Positions 1 to 10,509 of a stretch of 10,664 bases of DNA are shown here, piece by piece. The notes below the pieces were generated by a model, which saw only the letters and a program-made list of their open reading frames with translations, did no database searches and was not told the origin of the DNA. The stretch's first letter is position 1; each line of letters opens with the position of its first letter. The stretch spans positions 1 to 10,664 of the forward strand of contig CALZCR010000022.1 in NCBI GenBank assembly GCA_945631445.1, written 5' to 3'. This stretch comes from an uncultured Corynebacterium sp. (GTDB taxonomy: Bacteria > Actinomycetota > Actinomycetes > Mycobacteriales > Mycobacteriaceae). The position numbers and the translations under genes are program-made.

Positions 1-98
1 CGGGTGCGGCGGTTTTCTCTTCTGCGGCGTCAGCGTCACCGGCTGCGGGCGGGGCCGTCGTTGTGGCAGACTCGGGGCAACCGTGCCCGAATGTATAA
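1..98. other. Upstream flank, possible 3' end of an upstream gene
   Basis: No gene can be assigned here. On the + strand the frame starting at base 3 is open to a TAA at 96-98 and would encode an Ala/Ser/Val-rich tail; the frame starting at base 1 is open to a TAA at 115-117 but is Arg-rich. Neither shows a recognisable domain, and third-position base choice is not clearly coding-like. A weak dyad (GGGCA at 75-79 with TGCCC at 84-88, flanked by TCGGG/CCCGA) could be the remains of an upstream terminator, but no good T-run follows. The flank may be the C-terminal tail of a gene that starts outside the window, or simply intergenic DNA. Confidence 0.2.
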
Positions 99-104
99 TT
101 TGCA
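92..104 (+). promoter_or_regulatory. Possible second, degenerate ARG box upstream of argC
   Basis: TGTATAATTTGCA is an imperfect dyad (TG.A at the left, TTGCA at the right) centred on base 98, about 21 bases (two helical turns) upstream of the better dyad centred on base 119. ArgR-family hexamers usually bind paired boxes at about this spacing. The same bases contain a perfect TATAAT (94-99), which could instead be the -10 of a second promoter, although no good -35 lies 16-18 bases upstream. The symmetry is weak, and the left half aligns better at a 19-base offset, so this is tentative. Confidence 0.35.
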
Positions 105-127
105 GCCGGGCGCATAAACGTTATACT
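100..127 (+). promoter_or_regulatory. argC promoter, probably giving a leaderless mRNA
   Basis: A -10 element TATACT (122-127) fits the corynebacterial TANNNT consensus, and TTGCAG (100-105) is a plausible -35 with a 16-base spacer. Only 7 bases separate the -10 from the argC ATG at 135, so transcription would begin at or within a base or two of the A of the start codon. No Shine-Dalgarno sequence precedes the ATG, which agrees with leaderless translation, a common arrangement in corynebacteria. The promoter would drive argCJBDFR. The start site is inferred from motif spacing only. Confidence 0.6.
112..126 (+). promoter_or_regulatory. ARG-box-like operator overlapping the argC -10
   Basis: GCATAAACGTTATAC is a dyad of the form G.ATAA-NNN-TTAT.C: six of the seven base pairs outside the centre are symmetric. 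It is AT-rich within GC-rich DNA and covers the -10 of the argC promoter, so bound ArgR would block RNA polymerase. The argR gene lies at the end of the same operon, which makes autorepression likely. The assignment rests on symmetry, position and general resemblance to ARG boxes, not on a matrix scan. Confidence 0.55.
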
Positions 128-134
128 GGCGGGC

Positions 135-1178
135 ATGACGATCAAGGTAGCTGTAGCTGGTGCCACGGGATATGCGGGCGGAGAAATTCTGCGTCTGCTC
201 CTCAACCACCCGAAATATCTCTCCGGCGAGCTCGAAATCGGCGCTCTGACCGGACACTCCAACGCAGGACAGCAGGTCAGCGAGCTCATGGGCCACCTGC
301 CGCAGCTGGCGGACCGTGTCATCGAAGACACCACCGTCGAAGTCCTGTCCGGCCATGACGTCGTCTTTCTGGGGCTGCCCCACGGGCACTCCGCCGAAAT
401 CGGCCGGCAGCTGCCCGATGAGACCCTCGTCATCGATTGCGCGGCGGATTTCCGCCTCACCGATCCCGCCGCCTGGGAGAAGTACTACGGCAGCGAACAC
501 GCCGGTTTCTGGCCCTACGGCATCCCGGAGATGCCCGGCCACCGGGAAGAGATCGCCGAAGCCCGGCGCATCGCGGTCCCCGGCTGCTTCCCCACGGGAT
601 CCACCCTGGCTCTGCTGCCCGCCGTCGCCGGCGGGCTCATCGTCCCGGACGTCTCGATCACGGCCATCACGGGCGTCTCCGGCGCCGGCAAGAAGGGGTC
701 CGTGGCCATGCTCGGCGCGGAAACGATGGGCTCGCTCAAGGCCTACAACACCGCCGGCAAGCACCGCCACACCCCGGAAATGGCGCAGAACCTGTCCAAG
801 TACACCGACGCCGAGGTCAACATCAGCTTCACCCCGGTGCTGGCCCCGCTGCCGCGCGGCATCCTCACCACCGCCGTCGCCCCCTTAGTGGGCGGCGTCA
901 CCCAAGACGTCGCCACCAAGACCTACCGGGCCTTCTACGAGAACGAGCCTTTCGTGCACCTGCTGCCGGAAGGCCAGCAGCCGCAGACCCAGCACGTCGT
1001 CGGCTCAAACATGTGCCACATCCAGGTCGAGGTCGACGAGCAGGCGGGCAAACTCCTGCTGACCTCCGCCCTCGACAACCTGACCAAGGGCACCGGCGGC
1101 GCTGCCGTGCAGTGCATGAACATCGCCCTCGACTACCCCGAAACCGACGGACTGCCGCTCGCCGCGGTCGCTCCCTAA
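135..1178 (+). CDS. argC: N-acetyl-gamma-glutamyl-phosphate reductase
   Basis: ArgC performs the third step of arginine synthesis: NADPH-dependent reduction of N-acetylglutamyl-5-phosphate to N-acetylglutamate semialdehyde in the cytosol. The 347-residue protein has the usual length. The N-terminal dinucleotide-binding motif GATGYAGGE is at residues 9-17. The catalytic cysteine is C151 in VPGCFPTG, and the conserved HRHTPE starts at H210. [10 protein letters not shown] and [12 protein letters not shown] are further family signatures. ATG 135 is the only standard start after the in-frame stop at 96-98, so the start is firm even though no ribosome binding site precedes it. It is the first gene of the operon; argJ follows after 20 bases. 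One rare TTA leucine codon occurs at 885-887. Confidence 0.97.
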   Translation: MTIKVAVAGATGYAGGEILRLLLNHPKYLSGELEIGALTGHSNAGQQVSELMGHLPQLADRVIEDTTVEVLSGHDVVFLGLPHGHSAEIGRQLPDETLVIDCAADFRLTDPAAWEKYYGSEHAGFWPYGIPEMPGHREEIAEARRIAVPGCFPTGSTLALLPAVAGGLIVPDVSITAITGVSGAGKKGSVAMLGAETMGSLKAYNTAGKHRHTPEMAQNLSKYTDAEVNISFTPVLAPLPRGILTTAVAPLVGGVTQDVATKTYRAFYENEPFVHLLPEGQQPQTQHVVGSNMCHIQVEVDEQAGKLLLTSALDNLTKGTGGAAVQCMNIALDYPETDGLPLAAVAP

Positions 1179-1198
1179 ACCGTCTGGAGACCACCACG

Positions 1199-2356
1199 AT
1201 GAGCACAGGAATCACCGCTCCGGCAGGCTTCACCGCCGCCGCCACCGCCGCGCAGATCAAGCACTCCGGCAAACTCGACATGGCGCTCGTCGTCAACGAC
1301 GGCCCCGAACACAACGCCGCCGCCGTCTTCACCCGCAACCGGGTCGTCGCCTCCCCGATCAAGGCCACCCGCGCCGCGATGGCCGACGGCACGATCAAAG
1401 CGGTGCTGTACAACTCCGGCAACGCCAACGCCTGCAACGGCGTCCAAGGAGACAAGGACGCCGCCGCCGCCGTCCAACGCACCGCCGAGGCACTCGGGGC
1501 GCGGCCGGAAGATATCGCGGTCTGCTCCACCGGACTCATCGGCGAACTCCTGCCCATGGACAAGATCACCGCCGGAGTCGACGCCCTGGCAAGCTCCCTC
1601 GGCGACCACGGCGGCGCCGCCGCCGAAGCGATCATGACCACCGACCTGGTGGCCAAAGAAACCTTCATCGAGGCCGACGGCTGGTCCGTCGGCGGCATGG
1701 GCAAGGGCGTGGGCATGATGGCCCCGTCACTGGCGACGATGCTGGTCTGCCTGACCACCGACGCCTCCGCCACCCCCGAAATGCTCGACGAAGCACTGCA
1801 CAAGGCGGTCGCCCCGACCTTCAACACCCTCGACATCGACGGGTCCACCTCCACCAACGACACCGTGCTCCTGCTCGCCTCCGGCGCCTCCGGCGTCACT
1901 CCGCGCCAGGCCGAGCTCGACGCCGCCGTCTTGGCCGCCTGCGCCAACCTCGCGGACCAGATGCAGGCCGACGCCGAAGGCGTGACCAAACGAGTCAAGG
2001 TCACCGTCACCGGCACCGGCGACGACGCCCAGGCGCTCAACGCCGCCCGCACCGTCGGCCGCGACAACCTGTTCAAGACCGCGATGTTCGGCTCCGACCC
2101 GAACTGGGGCCGGGTGCTGGCCGCCGTGGGCATGGCCGAGGCGGAGATGGATCCGGAACGCATCAGCGTGCACTTCAACGGCCAGCCCGTCTGCGTCGAC
2201 TCGACCGGCGCCCCCGGGGCCCGGGACGTCGACCTCTCCGGCGCCGACGTGGAAGTGCTCATCGACTTAGGCGCCGGGGGAGAGGGCACGGCGACGGTGC
2301 GCACCACCGACCTGTCCCACGACTACGTCGAAATCAACTCCGCGTACTCCACCTAA
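1199..2356 (+). CDS. argJ: Glutamate N-acetyltransferase / ornithine acetyltransferase
   Basis: ArgJ moves the acetyl group from N-acetylornithine to glutamate, releasing ornithine and remaking N-acetylglutamate (the acetyl cycle). The 385-residue precursor belongs to the self-cleaving Ntn-hydrolase-like ArgJ family. Cleavage is expected between A179 and T180 in [13 protein letters not shown], making T180 the N-terminal nucleophile of the beta chain. CSTGLIGE (C109-E116) contains the Thr-Gly pair of the oxyanion hole, and the protein ends in the typical [14 protein letters not shown] at 1186-1189 lies 9 bases before the ATG. Sequence alone does not tell whether it also uses acetyl-CoA (bifunctional form); no argA is in the window. 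It contains one TTA codon (2267-2269). An in-frame extension back to 437 is a high-GC artefact, since it overlaps argC. Confidence 0.96.
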   Translation: MSTGITAPAGFTAAATAAQIKHSGKLDMALVVNDGPEHNAAAVFTRNRVVASPIKATRAAMADGTIKAVLYNSGNANACNGVQGDKDAAAAVQRTAEALGARPEDIAVCSTGLIGELLPMDKITAGVDALASSLGDHGGAAAEAIMTTDLVAKETFIEADGWSVGGMGKGVGMMAPSLATMLVCLTTDASATPEMLDEALHKAVAPTFNTLDIDGSTSTNDTVLLLASGASGVTPRQAELDAAVLAACANLADQMQADAEGVTKRVKVTVTGTGDDAQALNAARTVGRDNLFKTAMFGSDPNWGRVLAAVGMAEAEMDPERISVHFNGQPVCVDSTGAPGARDVDLSGADVEVLIDLGAGGEGTATVRTTDLSHDYVEINSAYST

Positions 2357-2364
2357 ACCAACCG

Positions 2365-2391
2365 AAGAAAGGCCGGTGCCTGAACGTCATG
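2365..2391 (+). promoter_or_regulatory. argB ribosome binding site with long spacing
   Basis: The only purine-rich Shine-Dalgarno-like run before argB is AAGAAAGG (2365-2372). It is 16 bases from the ATG at 2389, well over the usual 5-10. No ATG, GTG or TTG lies in frame between it and the ATG. A CTG at 2380 is in frame and sits 7 bases after AAAGG, and would add only three residues. A GTG at 2376 is in another frame. Either argB starts inefficiently or by coupling to argJ (stop at 2354-2356), or the CTG is used. Confidence 0.4.
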
Positions 2392-3326
2392 GACGTCACC
2401 GCCAACCTCACCAGCGAACTACGCGCCAACGTGCTGGCAGAAGCGCTGCCGTGGCTGCAGCACTACCGCGACAAAATCGTGGTGGTCAAATACGGCGGCA
2501 ACGCCATGGTCGACGACGATCTCAAGGCCGCCTTCGCCGCCGACATGGTCTTCTTGCGTACCGTGGGAGCCAAACCGGTCGTCGTGCACGGCGGCGGCCC
2601 CCAGATCACGGATATGCTGCGCCGAGTGGGCCTGGAAGGAAAATTCAAGGGCGGATTCCGCGTCACCACCCCAGAGGTCATGGAAATCGTGCGCATGGTG
2701 CTCTTCGGCCAAGTCGGCCGAGACTTGGTGGGGCTGATCAATTCACACGGCCCGTACGCCGTGGGCGCTTCCGGGGAGGACGCCGGCCTTTTCACCGCGG
2801 AAAAGCGCTACGTCGACGTCGGCGGGGAACCGACCGACATCGGGCTGGTGGGCGACATCGTCGACGTCAACCCGGAAGCGGTCATGGGCTTAGTCGACGC
2901 GGGCAGGATCCCGGTGGTCTCCGGCATCGCCCCGGGGCTCGACGGCAACGTCTACAACATCAACGCCGATTCCGCGGCCGGCGCGCTGGCTGAGGCGATC
3001 GGAGCCGACCGCCTGGTGATCTTGACCAACGTGGAAGGCCTGTACACCGACTGGCCGAACAAGGACTCGCTGGTGTCCAAGATCCAGACCTCCCAGCTGG
3101 CGGAGACCCTGCCGAGCCTCGACGCCGGGATGATCCCGAAAATGGAGTCGTGCCTGCGGGCAGTCAGCGGCGGCGTCTCCGCCGCCCACGTGATCGACGG
3201 ACGCATTTCCCACGCCGTCCTGCTGGAACTGCTGACCATGGGCGGCATCGGCACGATGGTGCTGCCCGACGACTACGACCGCGTCAATTACCCCGACGGA
3301 ACCGTCTTCAGAAAGGACGAGACCCA

Positions 3327-3330
<4 letters not shown>
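2389..3330 (+). CDS. argB: Acetylglutamate kinase
   Basis: ArgB phosphorylates N-acetylglutamate with ATP, the second step and usual control point of the pathway. The 313-residue amino-acid-kinase-fold protein shows VVKYGGNAM with K34, HGGGPQI (67-73) for the substrate and phosphate loop, NINAD (190-194), and MIPKM with K251, the second catalytic lysine. Two features mark the arginine-inhibited class: an N-terminal helix before the kinase core (residues about 7-28, which interlaces dimers into a hexamer in known structures) and the C-terminal [17 protein letters not shown]...GIGTM arginine-site region. Feedback inhibition by arginine is therefore likely. The gene lies 32 bases after argJ and overlaps argD by 4 bases (ATGA), suggesting translational coupling. 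One TTA codon lies at 2890-2892. The start is discussed under its ribosome binding site. Confidence 0.96.
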
Positions 3331-5509
<2,179 letters not shown>

Positions 5510-5986
5510 ATGACGCAACCAGTATCGCGCACTGCCCGGCAGGCGAAGATCGTCGACATCCTGGGGAAAACACGGGTCTCTTCCCAGGTGCAGCTCTCCG
5601 AGCTGCTGCTTGAGGAGGGCATCGACATCACGCAGGCGACCCTCTCCCGGGACCTCGATGAGCTGGGGGCACGCAAAGTCCGCCCGGACGGCGGACGTGC
5701 CTATTACTCGGTCAGCCCCGTGGAGGTCGCGGTCAGCGAACACCTCGGCGGACCCCGGGAGAAGCTGCGCCGCATGGCCGACGAGCTGGTCGTCTCCGTG
5801 GACCATTCCGGCCACATCACGGTGCTGCGCACCCCACCCGGGGCAGCCCAATACCTGGCCAGTTTCATCGACCGGGTCGGCCTGGACGAGATCGTCGGTT
5901 CCATCGCCGGCGACGACACCATTTTCGTGCTCGCCCGCGCTCCCCTCGACGGGGCTGGGCTGGCACAACTATTCACCCGCACATAA
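5510..5986 (+). CDS. argR: Arginine repressor ArgR
   Basis: ArgR is a hexameric DNA-binding protein that represses arginine genes when arginine binds between its C-terminal domains. In this 158-residue protein the N-terminal winged helix (about 8-75) contains [14 protein letters not shown], with S46 and R47 in the recognition helix. The C-terminal oligomerisation and arginine-binding domain contains GSIAGDDT, with D135 and D136 as the arginine-contacting aspartates. Start and stop junctions are unusual: the ATG follows the argF stop with no gap, and only a weak GGAAAA precedes it, so translation probably depends on ribosomes finishing argF. Being last in argCJBDFR and followed by a hairpin, it probably limits its own synthesis through the operator upstream of argC. 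Binding at that operator is inferred. Confidence 0.94.
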   Translation: MTQPVSRTARQAKIVDILGKTRVSSQVQLSELLLEEGIDITQATLSRDLDELGARKVRPDGGRAYYSVSPVEVAVSEHLGGPREKLRRMADELVVSVDHSGHITVLRTPPGAAQYLASFIDRVGLDEIVGSIAGDDTIFVLARAPLDGAGLAQLFTRT

Positions 5987-5999
5987 CGACGCGACCCCG

Positions 6000-6038
6000 G
6001 CCCGGTATCGTTGGACACCGAGTGCCGGGCGCGTTTTT
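6000..6038 (+). terminator. Intrinsic terminator or attenuator between argR and argG
   Basis: GCCCGG (6000-6005) pairs with CCGGGC (6025-6030); the stem can extend inward by three more pairs (two of them G-U) around a loop of about 13 bases. Three bases later comes a run of five Ts (6034-6038). This is a credible factor-independent terminator 14 bases after the argR stop. A competing pairing, CGGT with ACCG inside the loop, would break the main stem. Termination here would make argGH a separate unit; partial read-through would leave it attenuated. Confidence 0.7.
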
Positions 6039-6055
6039 CCCGACAACCCACGAGT

Positions 6056-6073
6056 TACTTTCCCTTAAAGGAG
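6056..6073 (+). promoter_or_regulatory. Possible argG -10 and strong ribosome binding site
   Basis: TACTTT (6056-6061) fits the corynebacterial -10 pattern TANNNT and would start a transcript about at 6067-6069, just before the Shine-Dalgarno AAAGGAG (6067-6073), which is 7 bases from the argG ATG. The expected -35 position falls in the T-run of the preceding terminator and has no clear TTG. The ribosome binding site is convincing; the promoter is a weak candidate, and the real one could lie in the 3' end of argR. Confidence 0.35.
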
Positions 6074-6080
6074 CAATCAC

Positions 6081-7280
6081 ATGACTGCACGCGTTGTGCT
6101 CGCCTACTCCGGCGGCCTCGACACCACCGTCGCCATCCCGTACCTGTCCAAGATGACCGGCGGTGAAGTCGTCGCAGTGTCCCTCGACCTGGGCCAGGGC
6201 GGCGAAGACATGGAGTCCGTCCGCCAGCGCGCCCTGGACTCCGGCGCCGTCGAATCCATCGTCGTCGACGCCCGCGACGAGTTCGCCGAAGAGTACTGCC
6301 TGCCCACGATCAAGGCCAACGGCATGTACATGAAGCAGTACCCGTTGGTCTCCGCGATCTCGCGCCCGCTGATCGTCAAGCACCTGATCAAGGCCGCGGA
6401 AGAGCACGGCGGCACGCACGTCTCCCACGGATGCACCGGCAAGGGCAACGACCAGGTCCGCTTCGAGGTCGGCTTCCGTAACCTGAACCCGAACCTGGAG
6501 ATCATCGCCCCGGCCCGCGACTACGCCTGGACCCGCGACAAGGCCATCGCCTTCGCCGAGGAGATCGACCTGCCGATCGAGCAGTCCGCCTCCTCGCCGT
6601 TCTCCGTGGACCAGAACGTCTGGGGCCGCGCCGTCGAGGCGGGGTACCTGGAGGACCTGTGGAACGCCCCGACCAAGGACATTTACTCCTACACCGAGGA
6701 TCCGGCGATGGGCAACGCCCCGGATGAGCTCATCATCTCCTTCGAGGCCGGCAAGCCGGTGGCCATCGACGGCCGCAAGGTCACCGTGCTCGAAGCCATC
6801 GAGGAACTCAACCGTCGCGGCGGCGCGCAGGGCGTCGGTCGCCTGGACATGGTCGAGGACCGTCTGGTCGGCATCAAGTCCCGCGAGATCTACGAAGCTC
6901 CGGGCGCGATGATCCTGATCAAGGCGCACGAAGCCCTGGAGGACGTCACCCTCGAGCGCGAGCTCGCCCGCTACAAGCGTCTCGTCGACGCCCGCTGGTC
7001 CGAAGAGGTCTACGACGGCCTGTGGTTCGGCCCGCTGAAGCGCTCCCTGGACGCTTTCGTCGACTCGACCCAGGAGTACGTCACCGGCGATATCCGCCTG
7101 GTCCTGAACGCCGGCTCCATCACCGTCAACGGCCGCCGCTCCAACACCTCGCTGTACGACTTCAACCTGGCGACCTACGACACCGGCGACACCTTCGACC
7201 AGACCATGGCCAAGGGCTTCGTCCAGCTGCACGGCCTGTCCTCGGAGATCGCCAACAAGCGTGACCGCGAGGCGAACTAA
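6081..7280 (+). CDS. argG: Argininosuccinate synthase
   Basis: ArgG joins citrulline and aspartate, using ATP (to AMP and pyrophosphate), to make argininosuccinate. The 399-residue protein has the usual length of bacterial tetrameric enzymes. The N-type ATP pyrophosphatase P-loop is AYSGGLDTT (A8-T16), with Thr in the last place where many family members have Ser. [17 protein letters not shown] begins at H113 and is the citrulline and aspartate site signature. The ATG is preceded by a near-ideal AAAGGAG at 7 bases, better than any site in the upstream operon. The gene follows a terminator, so it is probably controlled apart from argCJBDFR. argH starts 3 bases after its stop. No clear ARG-box dyad was seen in the 94 bases before it. 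Confidence 0.97.
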   Translation: MTARVVLAYSGGLDTTVAIPYLSKMTGGEVVAVSLDLGQGGEDMESVRQRALDSGAVESIVVDARDEFAEEYCLPTIKANGMYMKQYPLVSAISRPLIVKHLIKAAEEHGGTHVSHGCTGKGNDQVRFEVGFRNLNPNLEIIAPARDYAWTRDKAIAFAEEIDLPIEQSASSPFSVDQNVWGRAVEAGYLEDLWNAPTKDIYSYTEDPAMGNAPDELIISFEAGKPVAIDGRKVTVLEAIEELNRRGGAQGVGRLDMVEDRLVGIKSREIYEAPGAMILIKAHEALEDVTLERELARYKRLVDARWSEEVYDGLWFGPLKRSLDAFVDSTQEYVTGDIRLVLNAGSITVNGRRSNTSLYDFNLATYDTGDTFDQTMAKGFVQLHGLSSEIANKRDREAN

Positions 7281-8723
<1,443 letters not shown>

Positions 8724-8738
8724 AACTAACCCGCGATC

Positions 8739-8762
8739 TATCTGATTCCGGAAAGTCAGATA
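8739..8762 (+). other. Inverted repeat just after argH
   Basis: TATCTGA (8739-8745) and TCAGATA (8756-8762) form a 7-pair stem, extendable by a T-G and a T-A pair, around CCGGAA; the centre also holds the palindrome TTCCGGAA (8746-8753). No T-run follows, so it is not itself a good terminator. It could protect the 3' end of the argGH transcript or be a protein-binding dyad. Its function is unknown. Confidence 0.4.
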
Positions 8763-8773
8763 ACGCTGGGGAA

Positions 8774-8815
8774 GGGGGCGGGGACGATCTTTATTGATCG
8801 TCCCCGCCTCTTTGT
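8774..8815 (+). terminator. Intrinsic terminator of argGH
   Basis: A perfect 13-pair stem (8777-8789 with 8796-8808) has the loop TTTATT (8790-8795). The core is GGGGACGATC pairing with GATCGTCCCC, and the stem can extend outward with G-U and G-C pairs. A pyrimidine tract with several Ts (CTCTTTGTCGTT) follows. It lies about 50 bases after the argH stop. This is the strongest perfect hairpin in the window and cleanly ends the arginine cluster. Confidence 0.85.
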
Positions 8816-8989
8816 CGTTGCGGGCCGGATGAATCTGCCGCCATAAAACGGCGGCGGCCAGGCCGCCACCGCGGGGGATTTCTCCCGTGGTCGGTCAAAG
8901 CCGGGCCTCCCGGGTCGCGGCCGGCTGCGACGGGGCCACCCTGCGGCGGCACCCTGGGAGTGCAGTCCAACGGGGATCAGCCGTCGGGG
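8816..8989. other. Gene-free gap rich in GC dyads
   Basis: No convincing gene lies here. A frame open from a GTG at 8887 into the next gene gives an Arg/Gly-rich stretch with no family resemblance. The DNA holds several hairpins in a row: GCCGCC (8837-8842) with GGCGGC (8850-8855) around ATAAAAC; the overlapping GGCGGCC (8853-8859) with GGCCGCC (8861-8867); CCGCGGG (8869-8875) with CCCGTGG (8884-8890); and CCGGG (8901-8905) with CCCGG (8909-8913). The first two cannot form together. The gap could be a structured leader, a small RNA, or decayed intergenic DNA; no clear promoter lies before it on the + strand. Confidence 0.3.
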
Positions 8990-9003
8990 TAGGATTATTC
9001 ACC
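8990..9003 (+). promoter_or_regulatory. Possible -10 or ribosome binding site of the UPF0434 gene
   Basis: TAGGAT (8990-8995) fits TANNNT and lies 8 bases before the ATG at 9004, the spacing expected of a leaderless transcript and close to that seen at argC. The same bases contain AGGA (8991-8994), which at 9 bases from the ATG could equally be a Shine-Dalgarno sequence on a longer transcript. No good -35 is visible 16-18 bases upstream. The sequence alone does not decide between the two. Confidence 0.4.
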
Positions 9004-9195
9004 ATGAGTCTTGATCCGAAGTTGCTTGACGTACTCGCCTGTCCGAAGGACAAGGGGCAGCTGACCTACCTGGAAGAAGAACAGGTTTTGGTCAACGAGC
9101 GCCTCGGCATCGCCTATCGCATCGAAGACGGCATCCCCGTGATGCTGATCGACGAGGCCATCGACTGGCCCGCGGCCGACGCCCAGAGCAACTAA
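9004..9195 (+). CDS. UPF0434 / Trm112-like small protein
   Basis: This 63-residue protein matches the UPF0434 (YcaR, Trm112-like) family in length and pattern: [14 protein letters not shown] at 7-20, then [16 protein letters not shown] near the C-terminus. In eukaryotes and archaea Trm112 activates methyltransferases that act on tRNA, rRNA and release factor; the bacterial proteins have no firmly known role. The zinc-type CPxC found in some members is reduced to CPKD, leaving C13 as the only cysteine, so zinc binding is unlikely. The ATG at 9004 starts exactly where family similarity begins; upstream extension to 8887 was rejected. tyrS follows after 20 bases, suggesting one transcript. The last two codons and stop are duplicated in tandem just downstream. 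Confidence 0.85.
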   Translation: MSLDPKLLDVLACPKDKGQLTYLEEEQVLVNERLGIAYRIEDGIPVMLIDEAIDWPAADAQSN

Positions 9196-9204
9196 AGCAA
9201 CTAG
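9187..9204 (+). repeat. 9-base tandem duplication carrying a second stop codon
   Basis: AGCAACTAA (9187-9195) is followed directly by AGCAACTAG (9196-9204). The first copy encodes Ser-Asn-stop, the true end of the UPF0434 gene; the second repeats Ser-Asn-stop in the same frame. The end of the second copy forms part of the TAGGAGG ribosome binding site of tyrS. Confidence 0.8.
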
Positions 9205-9215
9205 GAGGAAAACCT

Positions 9216-10487
9216 GTGAGCACCAACATCATCGACGAACTGTCCTGGCGCGGCCTGATCAATCAGTCCACCGACCTGGACGCGCTCCGCGAAGCTTGCG
9301 CCGAACCGATCAGCCTGTACTGCGGTTTTGACCCCACGGGCGATTCTTTGCACGCCGGCCACCTGGTACCGATGATCATGCTGCGACGCTTCCAAGAGTT
9401 CGGTCACCGCCCGATCACTCTCGCAGGCGGGGCAACCGGCATGATCGGCGACCCCCGTGACGTGGGGGAGCGCACGATGCTCACCGATGACGACGTCGCC
9501 GCGAACATGGAGTCGATCAAGGCCCAGCTGCGACGCTTCGTCAAGTTCGACGGGGGCGAAGACAACGACGGCGTCATGGTCAACAACGCCGACTGGACGA
9601 TGAGCATGAACGTCATCGACTTCCTTCGTGACGTGGGCAAAAACTTCTCCCTGAACACCATGCTCGACCGGGACACGGTCAAGCGACGTCTGGAGACGGA
9701 CGGCATCTCTTACACGGAGTTTTCCTACATGCTGCTGCAGGCGCACGACTTCGTGCAGCTGCGACGCACTTATGACTGCGTTCTGCAGATCGGCGGCGGC
9801 GACCAGTGGGGCAACATCGTCTCCGGGGTCGACCTCAACCGCCGCATGGACGGGGAAAAGGCCCACGGACTGACGGTCCCGCTGGTCACGGACGCCGAAG
9901 GAAACAAGTTCGGAAAGTCCACCGGCGGCGGAAAGCTGTGGCTCGACGCCGAAAAGACCAGCCCGTACTCCTGGTACCAGTACTTCATCAACGCCGGTGA
10001 CTCAGTGGTCATCGACTACCTGAAGTGGTTCACCTTCCTCACGCAGGAAGAGATTGCGGAGCTCGAGGTGGAAGTGGAGGAGCGTCCCTTCAAGCGGGAG
10101 GCACAGCGTCGCCTGGCAAAGGAGATGACTGACCTGGTCCACGGTGAAGAGGCGACGAAGGCCGTCGAGTTGGCCTCGCAGGCATTGTTCGGCCGCGCCG
10201 AGCTCGCTGACTTGGACGAGGCGACGCTGGCGTCCGCCGTTTCCGAGACAGCTGTCTTCGGGGTGGCCGCCGGGGAGTCCCGCGCCATCGTCGACCTGCT
10301 CGTCGGGACTGGTTTGGCGGAGTCGAAGGGCGCGGCCCGTCGTTCCATCAAGGAAGGCGGCGTGTACGTCAATAACATCCGTGTGGAATCCGACGACTGG
10401 GAGCCGGCAGAGGAAGATCTGCTGCATGGGTCCTGGCTCGTGTTGCGCCGGGGCAAGAAGAACTTCGCTGGCGTCAGGATCTCTTAA
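9216..10487 (+). CDS. tyrS: Tyrosyl-tRNA synthetase
   Basis: TyrS charges tRNA-Tyr with tyrosine. The 423-residue length is that of class I bacterial TyrS of the TyrRS-S type. The Rossmann catalytic domain has Y35 and CGFDPT for tyrosine and ATP binding, the HIGH motif as HAGH (46-49), [10 protein letters not shown] (191-200) for substrate contact, and the KMSKS loop as KFGKS (231-235). A C-terminal S4-like RNA-binding domain spans about 349-423 (SRAIVDLLV...[18 protein letters not shown]). The start is GTG; an ideal AGGAGG (9203-9208) lies 7 bases before it, which settles the choice. It follows the UPF0434 gene closely and is ended by a strong hairpin. No T-box leader was found, so control by uncharged tRNA is not suggested. 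Confidence 0.97.
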   Translation: MSTNIIDELSWRGLINQSTDLDALREACAEPISLYCGFDPTGDSLHAGHLVPMIMLRRFQEFGHRPITLAGGATGMIGDPRDVGERTMLTDDDVAANMESIKAQLRRFVKFDGGEDNDGVMVNNADWTMSMNVIDFLRDVGKNFSLNTMLDRDTVKRRLETDGISYTEFSYMLLQAHDFVQLRRTYDCVLQIGGGDQWGNIVSGVDLNRRMDGEKAHGLTVPLVTDAEGNKFGKSTGGGKLWLDAEKTSPYSWYQYFINAGDSVVIDYLKWFTFLTQEEIAELEVEVEERPFKREAQRRLAKEMTDLVHGEEATKAVELASQALFGRAELADLDEATLASAVSETAVFGVAAGESRAIVDLLVGTGLAESKGAARRSIKEGGVYVNNIRVESDDWEPAEEDLLHGSWLVLRRGKKNFAGVRIS

Positions 10488-10509
10488 CCCGCTTATCGAC
10501 CTCTGGATC

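Noticed and set aside
437..1198. Long in-frame upstream extension of argJ through argC
   Set aside because: It encodes an Arg/His/Pro-rich shadow inside argC; ArgJ family similarity begins at the ATG at 1199, which has its own ribosome binding site.
898..2307. Long antisense open frame over argC and argJ
   Set aside because: It is a high-GC shadow: no domain-like sequence, no ribosome binding site, and fully overlaid on two certain genes.
5510..5986. ArgR as the related regulator AhrC acting mainly as an activator of catabolism
   Set aside because: Sequence does not separate these roles, but no catabolic arginine gene is in the window and the gene ends a biosynthetic operon, so the repressor name was kept.
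8861..8895. T-box riboswitch core before the UPF0434-tyrS unit (ACCGCGGG with a following hairpin)
   Set aside because: The bases before ACCGCGG are GCC, not the UGG needed to pair with the tRNA 3' end, and no stem I or tyrosine specifier loop was found; the possible leaderless start also argues against it.
8887..9003. N-terminal extension of the UPF0434 gene from a GTG at 8887
   Set aside because: The added residues are Arg/Gly-rich with no family match; the family starts at the ATG at 9004.
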